From Shimia thalassica (GTDB lineage Bacteria; Pseudomonadota; Alphaproteobacteria; Rhodobacterales; Rhodobacteraceae), in NCBI RefSeq assembly GCF_001458215.1, contig NZ_CYTW01000003.1, positions 310,001 to 374,000 on the forward strand: DNA of 64,000 bases. Direction: 5' to 3'. A model generated the notes under the pieces. That model was not told the origin of the DNA. It made no database searches and saw only the letters and a list, made by a program, of their open reading frames with translations. Each line of letters opens with the position of its first letter. Position 1 is the stretch's first letter. Position numbers and translations under genes: made by a program. This document shows, piece after piece, positions 1 to 8,329 of this stretch.

Positions 1-172
1 ATATATCCTGCGCGAGCGGCGCCTGAATGAAGAACCGCGCACATTGGCAAGCATCGGTGACGAAATGGCGCTCTCCAAAGAGCGCGTGCGCCAACTCGAG
101 GTCAGCGCGTTCACAAAGATGCGTTCGGCCCTTGAGCGGCAGGGGGTAGGGGTGCATGACTTGGTGTCATGA
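1..172 (+). CDS. rpoH: RNA polymerase sigma factor RpoH (sigma-32), 3' end only
   Basis: The frame is open from base 2 to a TGA at 170-172 and encodes the last 56 residues of a sigma-70 family protein. It ends in a region 4.2 helix-turn-helix: TLASIGDEMALSKERVRQLE is the -35 recognition helix pair. The wording resembles the heat-shock sigma factors of Rhodobacteraceae, which often have two RpoH paralogues; which one this is cannot be told from the fragment. The role known for the family is directing RNA polymerase to heat or oxidative stress promoters. The stop codon overlaps the ATG of the next gene, so the two are probably translated in tandem. Confidence 0.82.
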   Translation, partial: YILRERRLNEEPRTLASIGDEMALSKERVRQLEVSAFTKMRSALERQGVGVHDLVS

Positions 173-969
173 GACACCTGATTCTTGCGATCGCCCTTAC
201 CTGTGCCCCAGCATGGGCAGATGAGATCACGCCCGATCTGATCGCCGACATGCCCCCTGTAGATATTTTGTACCTCGGAGAGTTGCACGACAATCCTTGG
301 CATCATGAAACACAGGCCGAAGTGGTCTCTGCTTTGGCTCCGTCTGCCATGGTGTTCGAAATGGTGACGCCCGAAGTAGCAGAGGGCGTGACCGGCGACC
401 TTTTGACGGACAAAGCTGCCCTGCGAACGGCGCTCGACTGGGACAACAGCGGCTGGCCCAGCTTTGATATGTATTACCCGATCTTTGCCGCCTCGGCCGG
501 TGCCAAGGTGTACGGCGCTCAGGTTCCACGCGCGGATGTGCGTGCCGCGATCATGGGCGAAGACATCGCCAAAGGCTTTGGTGACGGCGCGGCGCAATTT
601 GGTCTGCTCGATGATTTGCCGATGGAAGAACAGCAAGCGCGGGAATCAAAACAGTTCGAGGCACATTGCAACGCGCTTCCTGAATCGATGCTGCCCGGCA
701 TGGTTTTAGGTCAACGGTTGCGCGACGCAACGCTGGCGCGGGAAATCACCCGTGCCCACATGGAAACCGGCGGTCCTGTGATCGTGATTACAGGAAACGG
801 CCATGCTCGATTGGACTGGGGCGCGCCTCGTCTGGTGTCTGCGGATCTGTCACAGCGCAGCATTGCACAGTTGGAACACCAACCCGACGAGAGTGTTCCG
901 TATGACTTTTTCGTCGTGACACAGGCGGCAGAGCGGGAAGACCCCTGCAACGCCTTCAAAAAGAACTAG
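169..969 (+). CDS. ChaN family (Tiki-superfamily) exported protein
   Basis: This 266-residue protein begins with a hydrophobic signal sequence, cut probably after MRHLILAIALTCAPAWA, so it should act in the periplasm or as an envelope protein. No lipobox cysteine is evident. The GELHDNPWHH motif at residues 37-46 and a late ITGNGHARLDWG motif match the ChaN/heme-binding uptake family, whose members bind cofacial heme in Campylobacter. Family function elsewhere is unproven. The ATG overlaps the rpoH stop codon, so expression is likely tied to the sigma factor message. Two cysteines (near residues 167 and 260) may form a disulfide. Confidence 0.78.
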   Translation: MRHLILAIALTCAPAWADEITPDLIADMPPVDILYLGELHDNPWHHETQAEVVSALAPSAMVFEMVTPEVAEGVTGDLLTDKAALRTALDWDNSGWPSFDMYYPIFAASAGAKVYGAQVPRADVRAAIMGEDIAKGFGDGAAQFGLLDDLPMEEQQARESKQFEAHCNALPESMLPGMVLGQRLRDATLAREITRAHMETGGPVIVITGNGHARLDWGAPRLVSADLSQRSIAQLEHQPDESVPYDFFVVTQAAEREDPCNAFKKN

Positions 970-1049
970 GCCCCCGCGTCATTGCATTGCTTGTTTGTGG
1001 GGCGTCCTGCGCATAAGTTCGGATCATCTTTTCTCAGACGGGCGCCAAG

Positions 1050-2243
1050 ATGCTGACAGATAAACGCATTCTTCTGATCATCGGAGGTGGCATTGCCGCC
1101 TTTAAATCCCTTGACCTGATCCGTCGGTTGCGCGAGCGCGGCGCTTGGGTGACACCCGTTTTGACAAAGGCGGGCGCGGAATTCGTCACCCCCTTGTCTG
1201 TCTCTGCATTGGCAGGAGAAAAGGTATATCGTGATCTTTTCGACCTGATGGACGAAGCAGAAATGGGGCATATCCAGTTGTCCCGATCGGCTGATCTGAT
1301 TGTGGTTGCGCCGGGAACCGCCGATTTCATGGCAAAAATGGCAACTGGAAGCGCCAATGATCTGGCATCGACGCTTGTTCTTGCCACGGATACGCCTGTG
1401 TTGGTGGCGCCGGCAATGAACGTCCGTATGTGGGATCATCCGGCCACGCGCCGGAATGTGTCGACCCTGCGTGGTGATGGCATCATGTTTGTCGGCCCGA
1501 ACGAGGGCGATATGGCCTGTGGGGAATATGGTCCGGGTCGGATGTCCGAGCCTCTTGAAATCGTCGCGGCCATTGAAACGGCATTGGCAGAAGGCCCGTT
1601 AACAGGACGCCGTATTCTCGTGACGTCGGGACCGACCCATGAACCCATTGATCCCGTGCGCTATATTGCGAACCGGTCTTCAGGTGCCCAAGGCACGGCG
1701 CTTGCGCGTGCGCTGACCTCGATGGGCGCGGATGTAGTGTTTGTAACGGGGCCGGCTGATGCGGATCGCCCTGTGGGGGCCCATGTTGTCGAAGTTGAAA
1801 CCGCGGCAGAAATGCTCGAAGCGGTTCAGGTTGTTCTGCCTGTCGATGCGGCGATTTTCGCGGCTGCGGTTGCGGACTGGCGCGTGGCAACGGCCTCTGA
1901 CAGCAAGATCAAAAAACAGGCTGGCGCGCTGCCATCGCTCGATTTCGCCGAAAACCCTGACATTCTGGCGACAGTGAGTCAGATGACAGAAGGGCGCCCG
2001 CCACTGGTTGTGGGCTTTGCCGCGGAAACTGACGACGTCATCGCGAATGCGACAGCAAAACGGCTGCGCAAGGGCTGTGACTGGATCGTGGCAAACGACG
2101 TTCGCCCCGAAACCGGCATCATGGGGGGAAGCGAGAACACCGTGACCCTGATTTCGGATGAAGGTGCCGAACATTGGCCGCGTATGGGCAAAAGTGAAGT
2201 TGCCCATCACCTGGCCGAACGTATCGCCAAACAACTGGGCTAA
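1050..2243 (+). CDS. coaBC: Bifunctional phosphopantothenoylcysteine decarboxylase / phosphopantothenate-cysteine ligase
   Basis: This 397-residue fusion carries out two consecutive cytoplasmic steps of coenzyme A synthesis: ligation of cysteine to 4'-phosphopantothenate, then decarboxylation to 4'-phosphopantetheine. The N-terminal flavoprotein CoaC half (about 1-185) shows the FMN-site PAMN motif and the catalytic-loop motif ACGEYGPGRM near residue 158. The CoaB half starts at SGPTHEPIDPVRYIANRSSG and contains SKIKKQ and a late VANDV motif. Length is normal for the family. It sits just upstream of dut, an order common in alphaproteobacteria. The ribosome binding site is weak, so the exact start is less certain than the identity. 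Confidence 0.95.
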   Translation: MLTDKRILLIIGGGIAAFKSLDLIRRLRERGAWVTPVLTKAGAEFVTPLSVSALAGEKVYRDLFDLMDEAEMGHIQLSRSADLIVVAPGTADFMAKMATGSANDLASTLVLATDTPVLVAPAMNVRMWDHPATRRNVSTLRGDGIMFVGPNEGDMACGEYGPGRMSEPLEIVAAIETALAEGPLTGRRILVTSGPTHEPIDPVRYIANRSSGAQGTALARALTSMGADVVFVTGPADADRPVGAHVVEVETAAEMLEAVQVVLPVDAAIFAAAVADWRVATASDSKIKKQAGALPSLDFAENPDILATVSQMTEGRPPLVVGFAAETDDVIANATAKRLRKGCDWIVANDVRPETGIMGGSENTVTLISDEGAEHWPRMGKSEVAHHLAERIAKQLG

Positions 2244-2292
2244 GCTCGGGCGCGCGTGGCGCGGTCGCGGGGCAAATCGAAAGGAACGGGTC

Positions 2293-2754
2293 TTGGTGGA
2301 TATTCGGCTAAGCTGGCTTGAGGATGCGGATCGTCAAATCGCGCTGCCCTCTTATGAAACCCGTGGTGCGGCAGGCGCTGATGTACGGGCAAACTTTCCT
2401 GAAGAAGGTCGTGGCGGGATGATCCTTGCGTCCGGAGAGCGGTCTTTGGTGCCCACCGGTTTGCGCATCGAGATTCCGGAAGGCTATGAGGTGCAGGTCA
2501 GGCCCAGATCGGGACTTGCCCTGAAGCACGGGATCACATTGCCGAATACCCCCGGCACCATCGACAGCGATTATCGCGGGCCATTGGGCATCATTGTGAT
2601 GAACGCCGGAACCGAGCCGTTTCTCATTGAACATGGTGCCCGCATTGCCCAATTGATCGTGGCCCCTGTTTTGCAAGCCTCTTTCACCATTGCCCAAGAC
2701 CTGAGCGACACCGAACGCGGCAGTGGCGGGTTCGGGTCAACCGGAGTGGGCTGA
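2293..2754 (+). CDS. dut: dUTP diphosphatase
   Basis: Deoxyuridine triphosphatase hydrolyses dUTP to dUMP and pyrophosphate, keeping uracil out of DNA and supplying dUMP for thymidylate synthesis. The roughly 153-residue protein has the trimeric dUTPase motifs: AAGADVRA, RPRSGLALKHG, TIDSDYRGPLGIIVMN and the C-terminal arm RGSGGFGSTG. The frame is open further upstream into coaBC, but the AAGGA at 2281-2285 supports TTG at 2293 (7-nt spacing) or GTG at 2296 (10-nt spacing). The choice between these two is not settled. The stop overlaps the ATG of the next gene. Confidence 0.93.
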   Translation: MVDIRLSWLEDADRQIALPSYETRGAAGADVRANFPEEGRGGMILASGERSLVPTGLRIEIPEGYEVQVRPRSGLALKHGITLPNTPGTIDSDYRGPLGIIVMNAGTEPFLIEHGARIAQLIVAPVLQASFTIAQDLSDTERGSGGFGSTGVG

Positions 2755-3815
2755 TGCTTCTGGTATTTGCGATTGCAGCAGCTCTCTATGGTCTTGGCGC
2801 CGTGATGCGTGCGCCAAAGCAAGCGCGCTGGACCATGATTTTCATCCTGTATGTTGCTGTGCTGGGCGAACAGCTTTTGTTGCCTGACGGCCATTCCTTG
2901 CGCATGGCAACCGGAGAAAGCCCGGTTCTGTGGTTGATGTTTGGCGGCTTTGTCCTGATCGCGCTTGTCTATCGCGCGGGGTTGAACTGGTTGCGCAAAA
3001 AGGCCCGGCCCGACACTGAGGCGGCCACAGATGATGCCATTTTCACCGATACGGAACTGAACCGCTATGCCCGTCATATCGTGATGCGCGAAATCGGCGG
3101 TTTGGGTCAGAAAAAGATGAAAGACGCCAAAGTTCTGGTGATCGGGGCAGGGGGGCTTGGGTCGCCGGCCCTGTTGTACCTCGCGGCCGCAGGTGTCGGA
3201 ACGATTGGTGTTGTGGATGACGATGTCGTGGACAATTCGAACCTGCAACGACAGGTGATTCACAAGGATGCCGCGATTGGCACGGCCAAAGTGTTTTCCG
3301 CGCAAGACGCCATGCAGGCGCAGAACCCGTTTGTGAAGGTGCTTCCCTACCAGCGGCGGCTTTCCGAAGACGATGCGCAAGCCTTGATTGCCGAGTATGA
3401 TCTCGTTTTGGATGGCACGGATAATTTCGAGACACGCTATCTTGTGAATGCCGCTTGCATTGCTGCGCGAAAGCCATTGATCTCGGGGGCTCTGTCCCAG
3501 TGGGAAGGGCAGTTGAGCGTGTTTGATCCGGCCAACGGCACACCCTGTTATGCGTGCGTTTTCCCCAAGGCGCCGGCCGCTGAACTGGCGCCAAGTTGCG
3601 CCGAGGCCGGTGTCATCGGCCCCCTGCCGGGCGTTATCGGAACAATGATGGCGGTTGAGGCGATCAAGCTGATCACTGGCGCGGGCATGCCTTTGCGCGG
3701 CGAGATGCTGATCTATGACGCGCTCTACAGCGAGACCCGCAAGATCGCTCTCAAGCCCCGGATCGGGTGTTCGGTTTGTGGTCACACGGCCCCGGACGAG
3801 GCGGCGCATCTCTAG
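2754..3815 (+). CDS. moeB: HesA/MoeB/ThiF family adenylyltransferase with N-terminal membrane segments
   Basis: The C-terminal part (from about residue 105) is an E1-like domain: nucleotide loop GAGGLGSPALLYLAAAGVG near residue 130, the NLQRQVIH motif, and two CxxC pairs (CYAC near 263, CSVC near 338) that should bind structural zinc. The PSCAEAGVIGPLPGVIG segment carries the conserved cysteine of MoeB/ThiF proteins. Such enzymes adenylate the C-terminal glycine of MoaD or ThiS. The first 80 or so residues contain two or three hydrophobic helices, so the enzyme is probably membrane-tethered. Its ATG overlaps the dut stop. MoeB is the likeliest assignment, but ThiF-like activity cannot be excluded. 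Confidence 0.82.
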   Translation: MLLVFAIAAALYGLGAVMRAPKQARWTMIFILYVAVLGEQLLLPDGHSLRMATGESPVLWLMFGGFVLIALVYRAGLNWLRKKARPDTEAATDDAIFTDTELNRYARHIVMREIGGLGQKKMKDAKVLVIGAGGLGSPALLYLAAAGVGTIGVVDDDVVDNSNLQRQVIHKDAAIGTAKVFSAQDAMQAQNPFVKVLPYQRRLSEDDAQALIAEYDLVLDGTDNFETRYLVNAACIAARKPLISGALSQWEGQLSVFDPANGTPCYACVFPKAPAAELAPSCAEAGVIGPLPGVIGTMMAVEAIKLITGAGMPLRGEMLIYDALYSETRKIALKPRIGCSVCGHTAPDEAAHL

Positions 3816-3893
3816 CGACCGGGGAATTTTCCACGTTCAGACATTGCGCATCCCTGCGGGGTGCTTAGGTTGTTCTGCAAAGGAGATACCCGC

Positions 3894-5906
3894 ATGACCA
3901 ACCCGCTTTTGTCCGACTGGAATACGCCGTTTTCGTTGGCCCCCTTTGATGCCATTTCGGATGATGATTTTGCCCCCGCATTGGACGAAGCTTTGGTAGC
4001 GCACAATGCCGAGATTGACAGCATTGCCGCCAATCCAGAGCACCCCAGCTTTGCCAATACCATCGAAGCCATGGAGGCCGCAGGGGAAGGGTTGGACAAG
4101 GTTCTTTCCGTGTTTTTCACAATCGCGGGCGCAGATAGCAACCCCGCAAGAGAAGCACTTCAACGGGATTTTTCTCCAAAGCTGGCCGCACATTTTTCCG
4201 CGATTTCGTCGAACAAGGCCCTGTTTCGTCGCGTTGCAGCCGTATGGGACGCGCGCGGCTCTGCGGATTTGACCGAGGAACAACAGCGCGTGTTGATGTT
4301 GACCCATCGCGGGTTTGTTCGCGCGGGCGCGTCTCTGGAAGGGCAGGACGATGCCCGCATGCAGGCCATCATGGGCCGTTTGGCCGAGTTGGGAACTGCG
4401 TTTACACAGAACCTTCTTTCGGATGAACGCGACTGGTTTATGCCGCTGCAAGAGGACGACCTCGAAGGGTTGCCAGCCTTTGTTGTCGACGCCGCACGGG
4501 CTGCGGGGGCCGAAAAGAACGCCGGCGGGCCGGTTGTGACCCTGTCGCGGTCGTTGATCGTACCGTTCCTGCAGTTTTCCCCCCGTCGGGATTTGCGTGA
4601 AGCGGCGTTCAACGCGTGGGCCGCGCGCGGTGCCAATGATGGCGAGACAGACAACCGGGCAATCACAGCCGAAATCCTTGCCTTGCGGGCAGAGCGCGCA
4701 ACGCTTTTGGGCTATGACAGTTTTGCGGACTACAAGCTGGAAACAGAGATGGCTGGCACACCGGCGGCGGTGCGTGATCTCTTGATGGCTGTTTGGGAGC
4801 CCGCCAAAGCACGCGCCGAGGCCGATGCGAAGATTTTGACCGACATGATGCACGCAGATGGCGTCAACGGCAATCTGGCCCCGTGGGATTGGCGGTATTA
4901 TGCGGAAAAGCGGCGCAAGGCCGAGCATGATCTGGATGAGGCCGCGTTAAAGCCATACCTGCAATTGGACCGGATGATCGAAGCGTCCTTTGCCTGTGCA
5001 AACCGCCTGTTCAACCTCGAGTTCAAGGCGCTGGATGTGCCGCTGTATCATGACGATTGCCGCGCGTGGGAAGTAACACGAAACGGCAAACACGTTGCGG
5101 TCTTTATCGGCGACTACTTTGCGCGAGGTTCCAAGCGGTCTGGCGCATGGTGTTCCGCGATGCACTCGCAAGCCAAGTTCCCGCAAGAGCAGACGCCCGT
5201 GGTGATCAACGTGTGCAACTTTGCCAAGGGGGATCCGGCGCTGTTGTCCTATGATGATGCGCGGACATTGTTCCATGAATTTGGGCACGCGTTGCACCAG
5301 ATGCTGTCCAATGTGACCTATGACTCGATCTCGGGGACCTCTGTGGCGCGTGATTTTGTCGAGTTGCCTTCACAGCTTTACGAGCACTGGCTTGAAGTGC
5401 CCGAAGTGCTTGCCGAATTTGCAACTCATGCCGAAACCGGAGAAGCGATGCCACAGGACATGCTGGACAAGGTTCTGGGCGCGGCAAATTTCGACATGGG
5501 CTTTCAAACGGTCGAATATGTTGCGTCGGCGCTGGTTGATCTGGCCTTCCATGAAGGCGCCGCACCTGCCGACACAATGGCAAAACAGTCCGAAGTTCTG
5601 GAAGAGTTGGGCATGCCTTCCGCGATCACAATGCGCCACGCCACGCCGCAGTTCGCGCATGTGTTCTCGGGCGACGGTTATAGCGCCGCTTACTATAGTT
5701 ATATGTGGTCCGAGGTCATGGATGCCGACGCGTTCGAAGCCTTCGAAGAAGCCGGAAGTGCCTTTGATCAGGCGACGGCAAAATCCCTTGAGGAAAACAT
5801 CCTGTCGACCGGCGGCTCGGTCGATGCAGAAGACCTTTATAAACGGTTCCGGGGCAGATTGCCGGGCGTTGAAGCCTTGCTCAAGGGGCGCGGTCTGGCG
5901 GCCTGA
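3894..5906 (+). CDS. M3 family zinc oligopeptidase (oligopeptidase A / dipeptidyl carboxypeptidase type)
   Basis: This 670-residue cytoplasmic metallopeptidase has the zinc motif HEFGH at about residues 461-465, inside LFHEFGHALHQML, followed by a glutamate-containing DFVELPSQLYEHW segment typical of the thimet oligopeptidase family. Members degrade short peptides released by proteases or cleaved from signal peptides. The open frame extends 11 codons upstream, but an AAAGGAGAT ribosome site at 3879-3887 fixes the start at ATG 3894. No signal peptide is visible. The sequence does not decide between PrlC and Dcp subgroups. A bidirectional terminator follows. Confidence 0.9.
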   Translation: MTNPLLSDWNTPFSLAPFDAISDDDFAPALDEALVAHNAEIDSIAANPEHPSFANTIEAMEAAGEGLDKVLSVFFTIAGADSNPAREALQRDFSPKLAAHFSAISSNKALFRRVAAVWDARGSADLTEEQQRVLMLTHRGFVRAGASLEGQDDARMQAIMGRLAELGTAFTQNLLSDERDWFMPLQEDDLEGLPAFVVDAARAAGAEKNAGGPVVTLSRSLIVPFLQFSPRRDLREAAFNAWAARGANDGETDNRAITAEILALRAERATLLGYDSFADYKLETEMAGTPAAVRDLLMAVWEPAKARAEADAKILTDMMHADGVNGNLAPWDWRYYAEKRRKAEHDLDEAALKPYLQLDRMIEASFACANRLFNLEFKALDVPLYHDDCRAWEVTRNGKHVAVFIGDYFARGSKRSGAWCSAMHSQAKFPQEQTPVVINVCNFAKGDPALLSYDDARTLFHEFGHALHQMLSNVTYDSISGTSVARDFVELPSQLYEHWLEVPEVLAEFATHAETGEAMPQDMLDKVLGAANFDMGFQTVEYVASALVDLAFHEGAAPADTMAKQSEVLEELGMPSAITMRHATPQFAHVFSGDGYSAAYYSYMWSEVMDADAFEAFEEAGSAFDQATAKSLEENILSTGGSVDAEDLYKRFRGRLPGVEALLKGRGLAA

Positions 5907-5929
5907 ACAATTTAAGGTTCCCAAAAAGA

Positions 5930-5957
5930 AATCGCCCCCGATTGGGGGCGATTTTTT
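5930..5957. terminator. Bidirectional intrinsic terminator
   Basis: A perfect 10-bp stem (AATCGCCCCC with GGGGGCGATT) and a 4-nt loop are flanked by T-rich sequence on the plus side and A-rich sequence on the other. It lies between convergent genes and can end both the M3 peptidase and the phosphohexomutase transcripts. Confidence 0.88.
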
Positions 5958-5975
5958 GCATTTTAGAGGCTGGGG

Positions 5976-7472
5976 TTAGATCGTCTGATCGTACTCGCCA
6001 ACCGAAGGTTCGGTCCGGATCACGGCGTCGATATCCGCAAAGATCGCGCGCAGCTCTTCGTCGCTGTTCGAGCTTTCGCAAACCACAACAAGGTTCGGCG
6101 TGTTGGACGATGCACGCACGAGACCCCAGCTGCCATTGTCAAGGATCACGCGGGCGCCGTTGACGGTCACGACCTCTTTGATGGGGCGCCCGGCAAGAGT
6201 TTCGCCTGCTTCGTGTTTCGCAACCAGTTTCGCAACCAAACGCTCGAGAACATCGTATTTCTCGGTGTCGGCGCAATAGGGCGACATTGTTGGTGTGCTG
6301 TGTGTTTTGGGCAGTGCTTTGCGCAGGTCCGACATGGACATGTCTGGGTTGCGGTCCATCAGTTTGCAGATTTCCACCGCAACGCGCATGCCACAGTCAT
6401 ATCCACGGCCAATTGGTTCAGCGAGGAAATAGTGACCGGATTTTTCGAAACCGGCCAACGCGCCGATTTCTTTCACACGGCGTTTCATGTGGCTGTGGCC
6501 GGTCTTCCAATAGTCGGCGGTCACACCGTTTTTGATCAGCTCGGGATCAGAAGCAAACAGGCCGGTGGATTTCACGTCTGCCACGAAGGTTGAGTTCGGG
6601 TAAATCTTTGACAGGTCACGGGCCATGATGACGCCCACCTTGTCGGCAAAAATCTCTTCGCCTTCATCGTCCACAACGCCGCAGCGGTCGCCGTCACCGT
6701 CAAACCCGAGCGCCATATCAGCCCCCGATGCTTTGACGCTGTCGGACATGTCGTGCAACATTTCCATCGCTTCGGGGTTGGGGTTGTAGTTCGGGAAAGT
6801 ATAATCCAGCTCGGTGTGGCTGGGCACTACTTCGACGCCGATACGTTCGAACAGCTCGGGGGCAAATGCCGCCGCGGTTCCGTTGCCGGTGGCGCAGACC
6901 ACCTTCAAAGGACGAGACATTTTGAAGTCGCCCACGAGGTCGTCAAGATAGGCTTCTTTGACGCCATCGACGAATTCGTATTTGCCGCCGTCAACTTCTT
7001 CCCAGTCGCCATTCAGCACGATGTCGCGCAATTCACCCATTTCGTCAGGGCCGTGGGTCAACGGGCGGTCAAAGCCCATTTTCACGCCGGTCCAGCCATT
7101 GGGGTTATGCGACGCGGTGATCATTGCAACAGCAGGCACATCCAGATAAAACTGCGAGAAATATGCCATGGGCGACACGGCCGGACCGATGTCTTTGACG
7201 TGGATACCCGCGCGCATCAGGCCTTGGATCACGGCCAGCTTGATCGAGAGCGAATAGTCACGATAGTCGTTGCCGACGGCGATGACAGGTTCAATGCCAC
7301 GGCGACGCATCTGTGTGCCAAGACCAAGACCAAGGGCGGTCATACCGGGTAGGTTAATCTCTTCAGGAAATCTCCAGCGGGCATCGTATTCACGAAAACC
7401 GGTTGGTTTAATCATTGGATCGCGCAAAAATTCCCAGGTGTTCGGTGTCACCGTCGCGGCAGGTTTAGTCAT
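5976..7472 (-). CDS. Phosphomannomutase/phosphoglucomutase
   Basis: A 498-residue alpha-D-phosphohexomutase that interconverts hexose 6- and 1-phosphates, supplying sugar nucleotides for capsule or lipopolysaccharide. The phosphoserine loop TASHNPNGW lies near residue 119, the metal loop DGDGDR near 258, the sugar-binding FEKSGHYF later, and the phosphate-binding RASSNTPNL near the C-terminus. The frame has a TTG five codons upstream, but ATG at 7472 with AAGAG 8 nt before it is the better start. It is the last gene of the kpsT-kpsE-kdsA operon, which suggests its role is capsular sugar supply. Substrate preference for mannose versus glucose cannot be read from sequence. Confidence 0.93.
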   Translation of the reverse strand: MTKPAATVTPNTWEFLRDPMIKPTGFREYDARWRFPEEINLPGMTALGLGLGTQMRRRGIEPVIAVGNDYRDYSLSIKLAVIQGLMRAGIHVKDIGPAVSPMAYFSQFYLDVPAVAMITASHNPNGWTGVKMGFDRPLTHGPDEMGELRDIVLNGDWEEVDGGKYEFVDGVKEAYLDDLVGDFKMSRPLKVVCATGNGTAAAFAPELFERIGVEVVPSHTELDYTFPNYNPNPEAMEMLHDMSDSVKASGADMALGFDGDGDRCGVVDDEGEEIFADKVGVIMARDLSKIYPNSTFVADVKSTGLFASDPELIKNGVTADYWKTGHSHMKRRVKEIGALAGFEKSGHYFLAEPIGRGYDCGMRVAVEICKLMDRNPDMSMSDLRKALPKTHSTPTMSPYCADTEKYDVLERLVAKLVAKHEAGETLAGRPIKEVVTVNGARVILDNGSWGLVRASSNTPNLVVVCESSNSDEELRAIFADIDAVIRTEPSVGEYDQTI

Positions 7473-7492
7473 AAGTTTACTCTTCAATTGAA

Positions 7493-8326
7493 TCAGATGT
7501 GAATCGGGTTCGATTTAGCTAGCTTGTCAAAAGCCATCAACGTGTCAATTAGCGCAGGCATATGATGTAAATGTATCATATTCGGCCCATCTGACGGTGC
7601 ATTGTCGGGATCTTGGTGGGTTTCGATGAAAACTCCGGCAATTCCGAGCGAAACGGCAGCACGCGCCATAACAGGTGCAAACTCGCGTTGACCGCCGGAA
7701 GATCCGCCTTGGCCGCCTGGCTGTTGTACAGAATGCGTCGCATCCATGATCACGGGATAACCCGTCTTGGCCATTCTGGGCAGGCCCCGCATGTCGGTGA
7801 CAAGGGTGTTGTATCCGAACGATGTGCCACGTTCGGTGAGCATGATTTTTTCGTTGCCCGTGCTTTCGACTTTGGACACCACGTTGTCCATGTCCCAAGG
7901 CGCGAGGAACTGCCCCTTTTTGACATTTACAACCGCTCCGGATTTTCCGGCCGCCAACAACAGATCGGTCTGGCGGCACAAAAATGCGGGGATTTGAAGG
8001 ATGTCACAAACTTCGGCAGCGGGGGCGCATTGTGCTTCGGTGTGCACGTCAGTCAGCACCGGCACGCCGATCGCCGTTTTCACGCCCTGAAGAACTTTAA
8101 GGCCCTCATCAATGCCTAGACCGCGTATGCCAGAAGCGCTTGTGCGGTTCGCTTTGTCATAGGACGCCTTAAAGACGAACTGGGCGCCTGCAGCATCGCA
8201 GGCTTCTTTCATGGTGCCGGCAATCATCTGTGCGTGATCCGCACTTTCGAGTTGGCACGGGCCGGCGATGACCAGCAACGGTCGGTCGTTTCCGACGTTC
8301 AGGTTGGCAATTTCGATATGTTTCAT
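7493..8326 (-). CDS. kdsA: 3-deoxy-8-phosphooctulonate synthase (KDO-8-P synthase)
   Basis: KdsA condenses phosphoenolpyruvate with arabinose 5-phosphate to form KDO 8-phosphate, the precursor of KDO in lipid A-core and in many group 2 type capsules. The 277-residue length is standard. Family motifs include VIAGPCQLES at the start, FKASYDKANRTS, the DVHTEAQ segment, and the conserved MDATHSVQQPGGQGG stretch. The ATG comes three bases after the stop of the kpsE-like gene, so it should be translationally coupled. The setting between capsule-export genes and a phosphohexomutase suggests KDO production for capsule. Confidence 0.96.
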   Translation of the reverse strand: MKHIEIANLNVGNDRPLLVIAGPCQLESADHAQMIAGTMKEACDAAGAQFVFKASYDKANRTSASGIRGLGIDEGLKVLQGVKTAIGVPVLTDVHTEAQCAPAAEVCDILQIPAFLCRQTDLLLAAGKSGAVVNVKKGQFLAPWDMDNVVSKVESTGNEKIMLTERGTSFGYNTLVTDMRGLPRMAKTGYPVIMDATHSVQQPGGQGGSSGGQREFAPVMARAAVSLGIAGVFIETHQDPDNAPSDGPNMIHLHHMPALIDTLMAFDKLAKSNPIHI

Positions 8327-8329
8327 GAG

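Noticed and set aside
2571-3809. 412-codon antisense open frame across dut and moeB
   Set aside because: It lies opposite two clear genes, has unusual composition and no recognisable domain.
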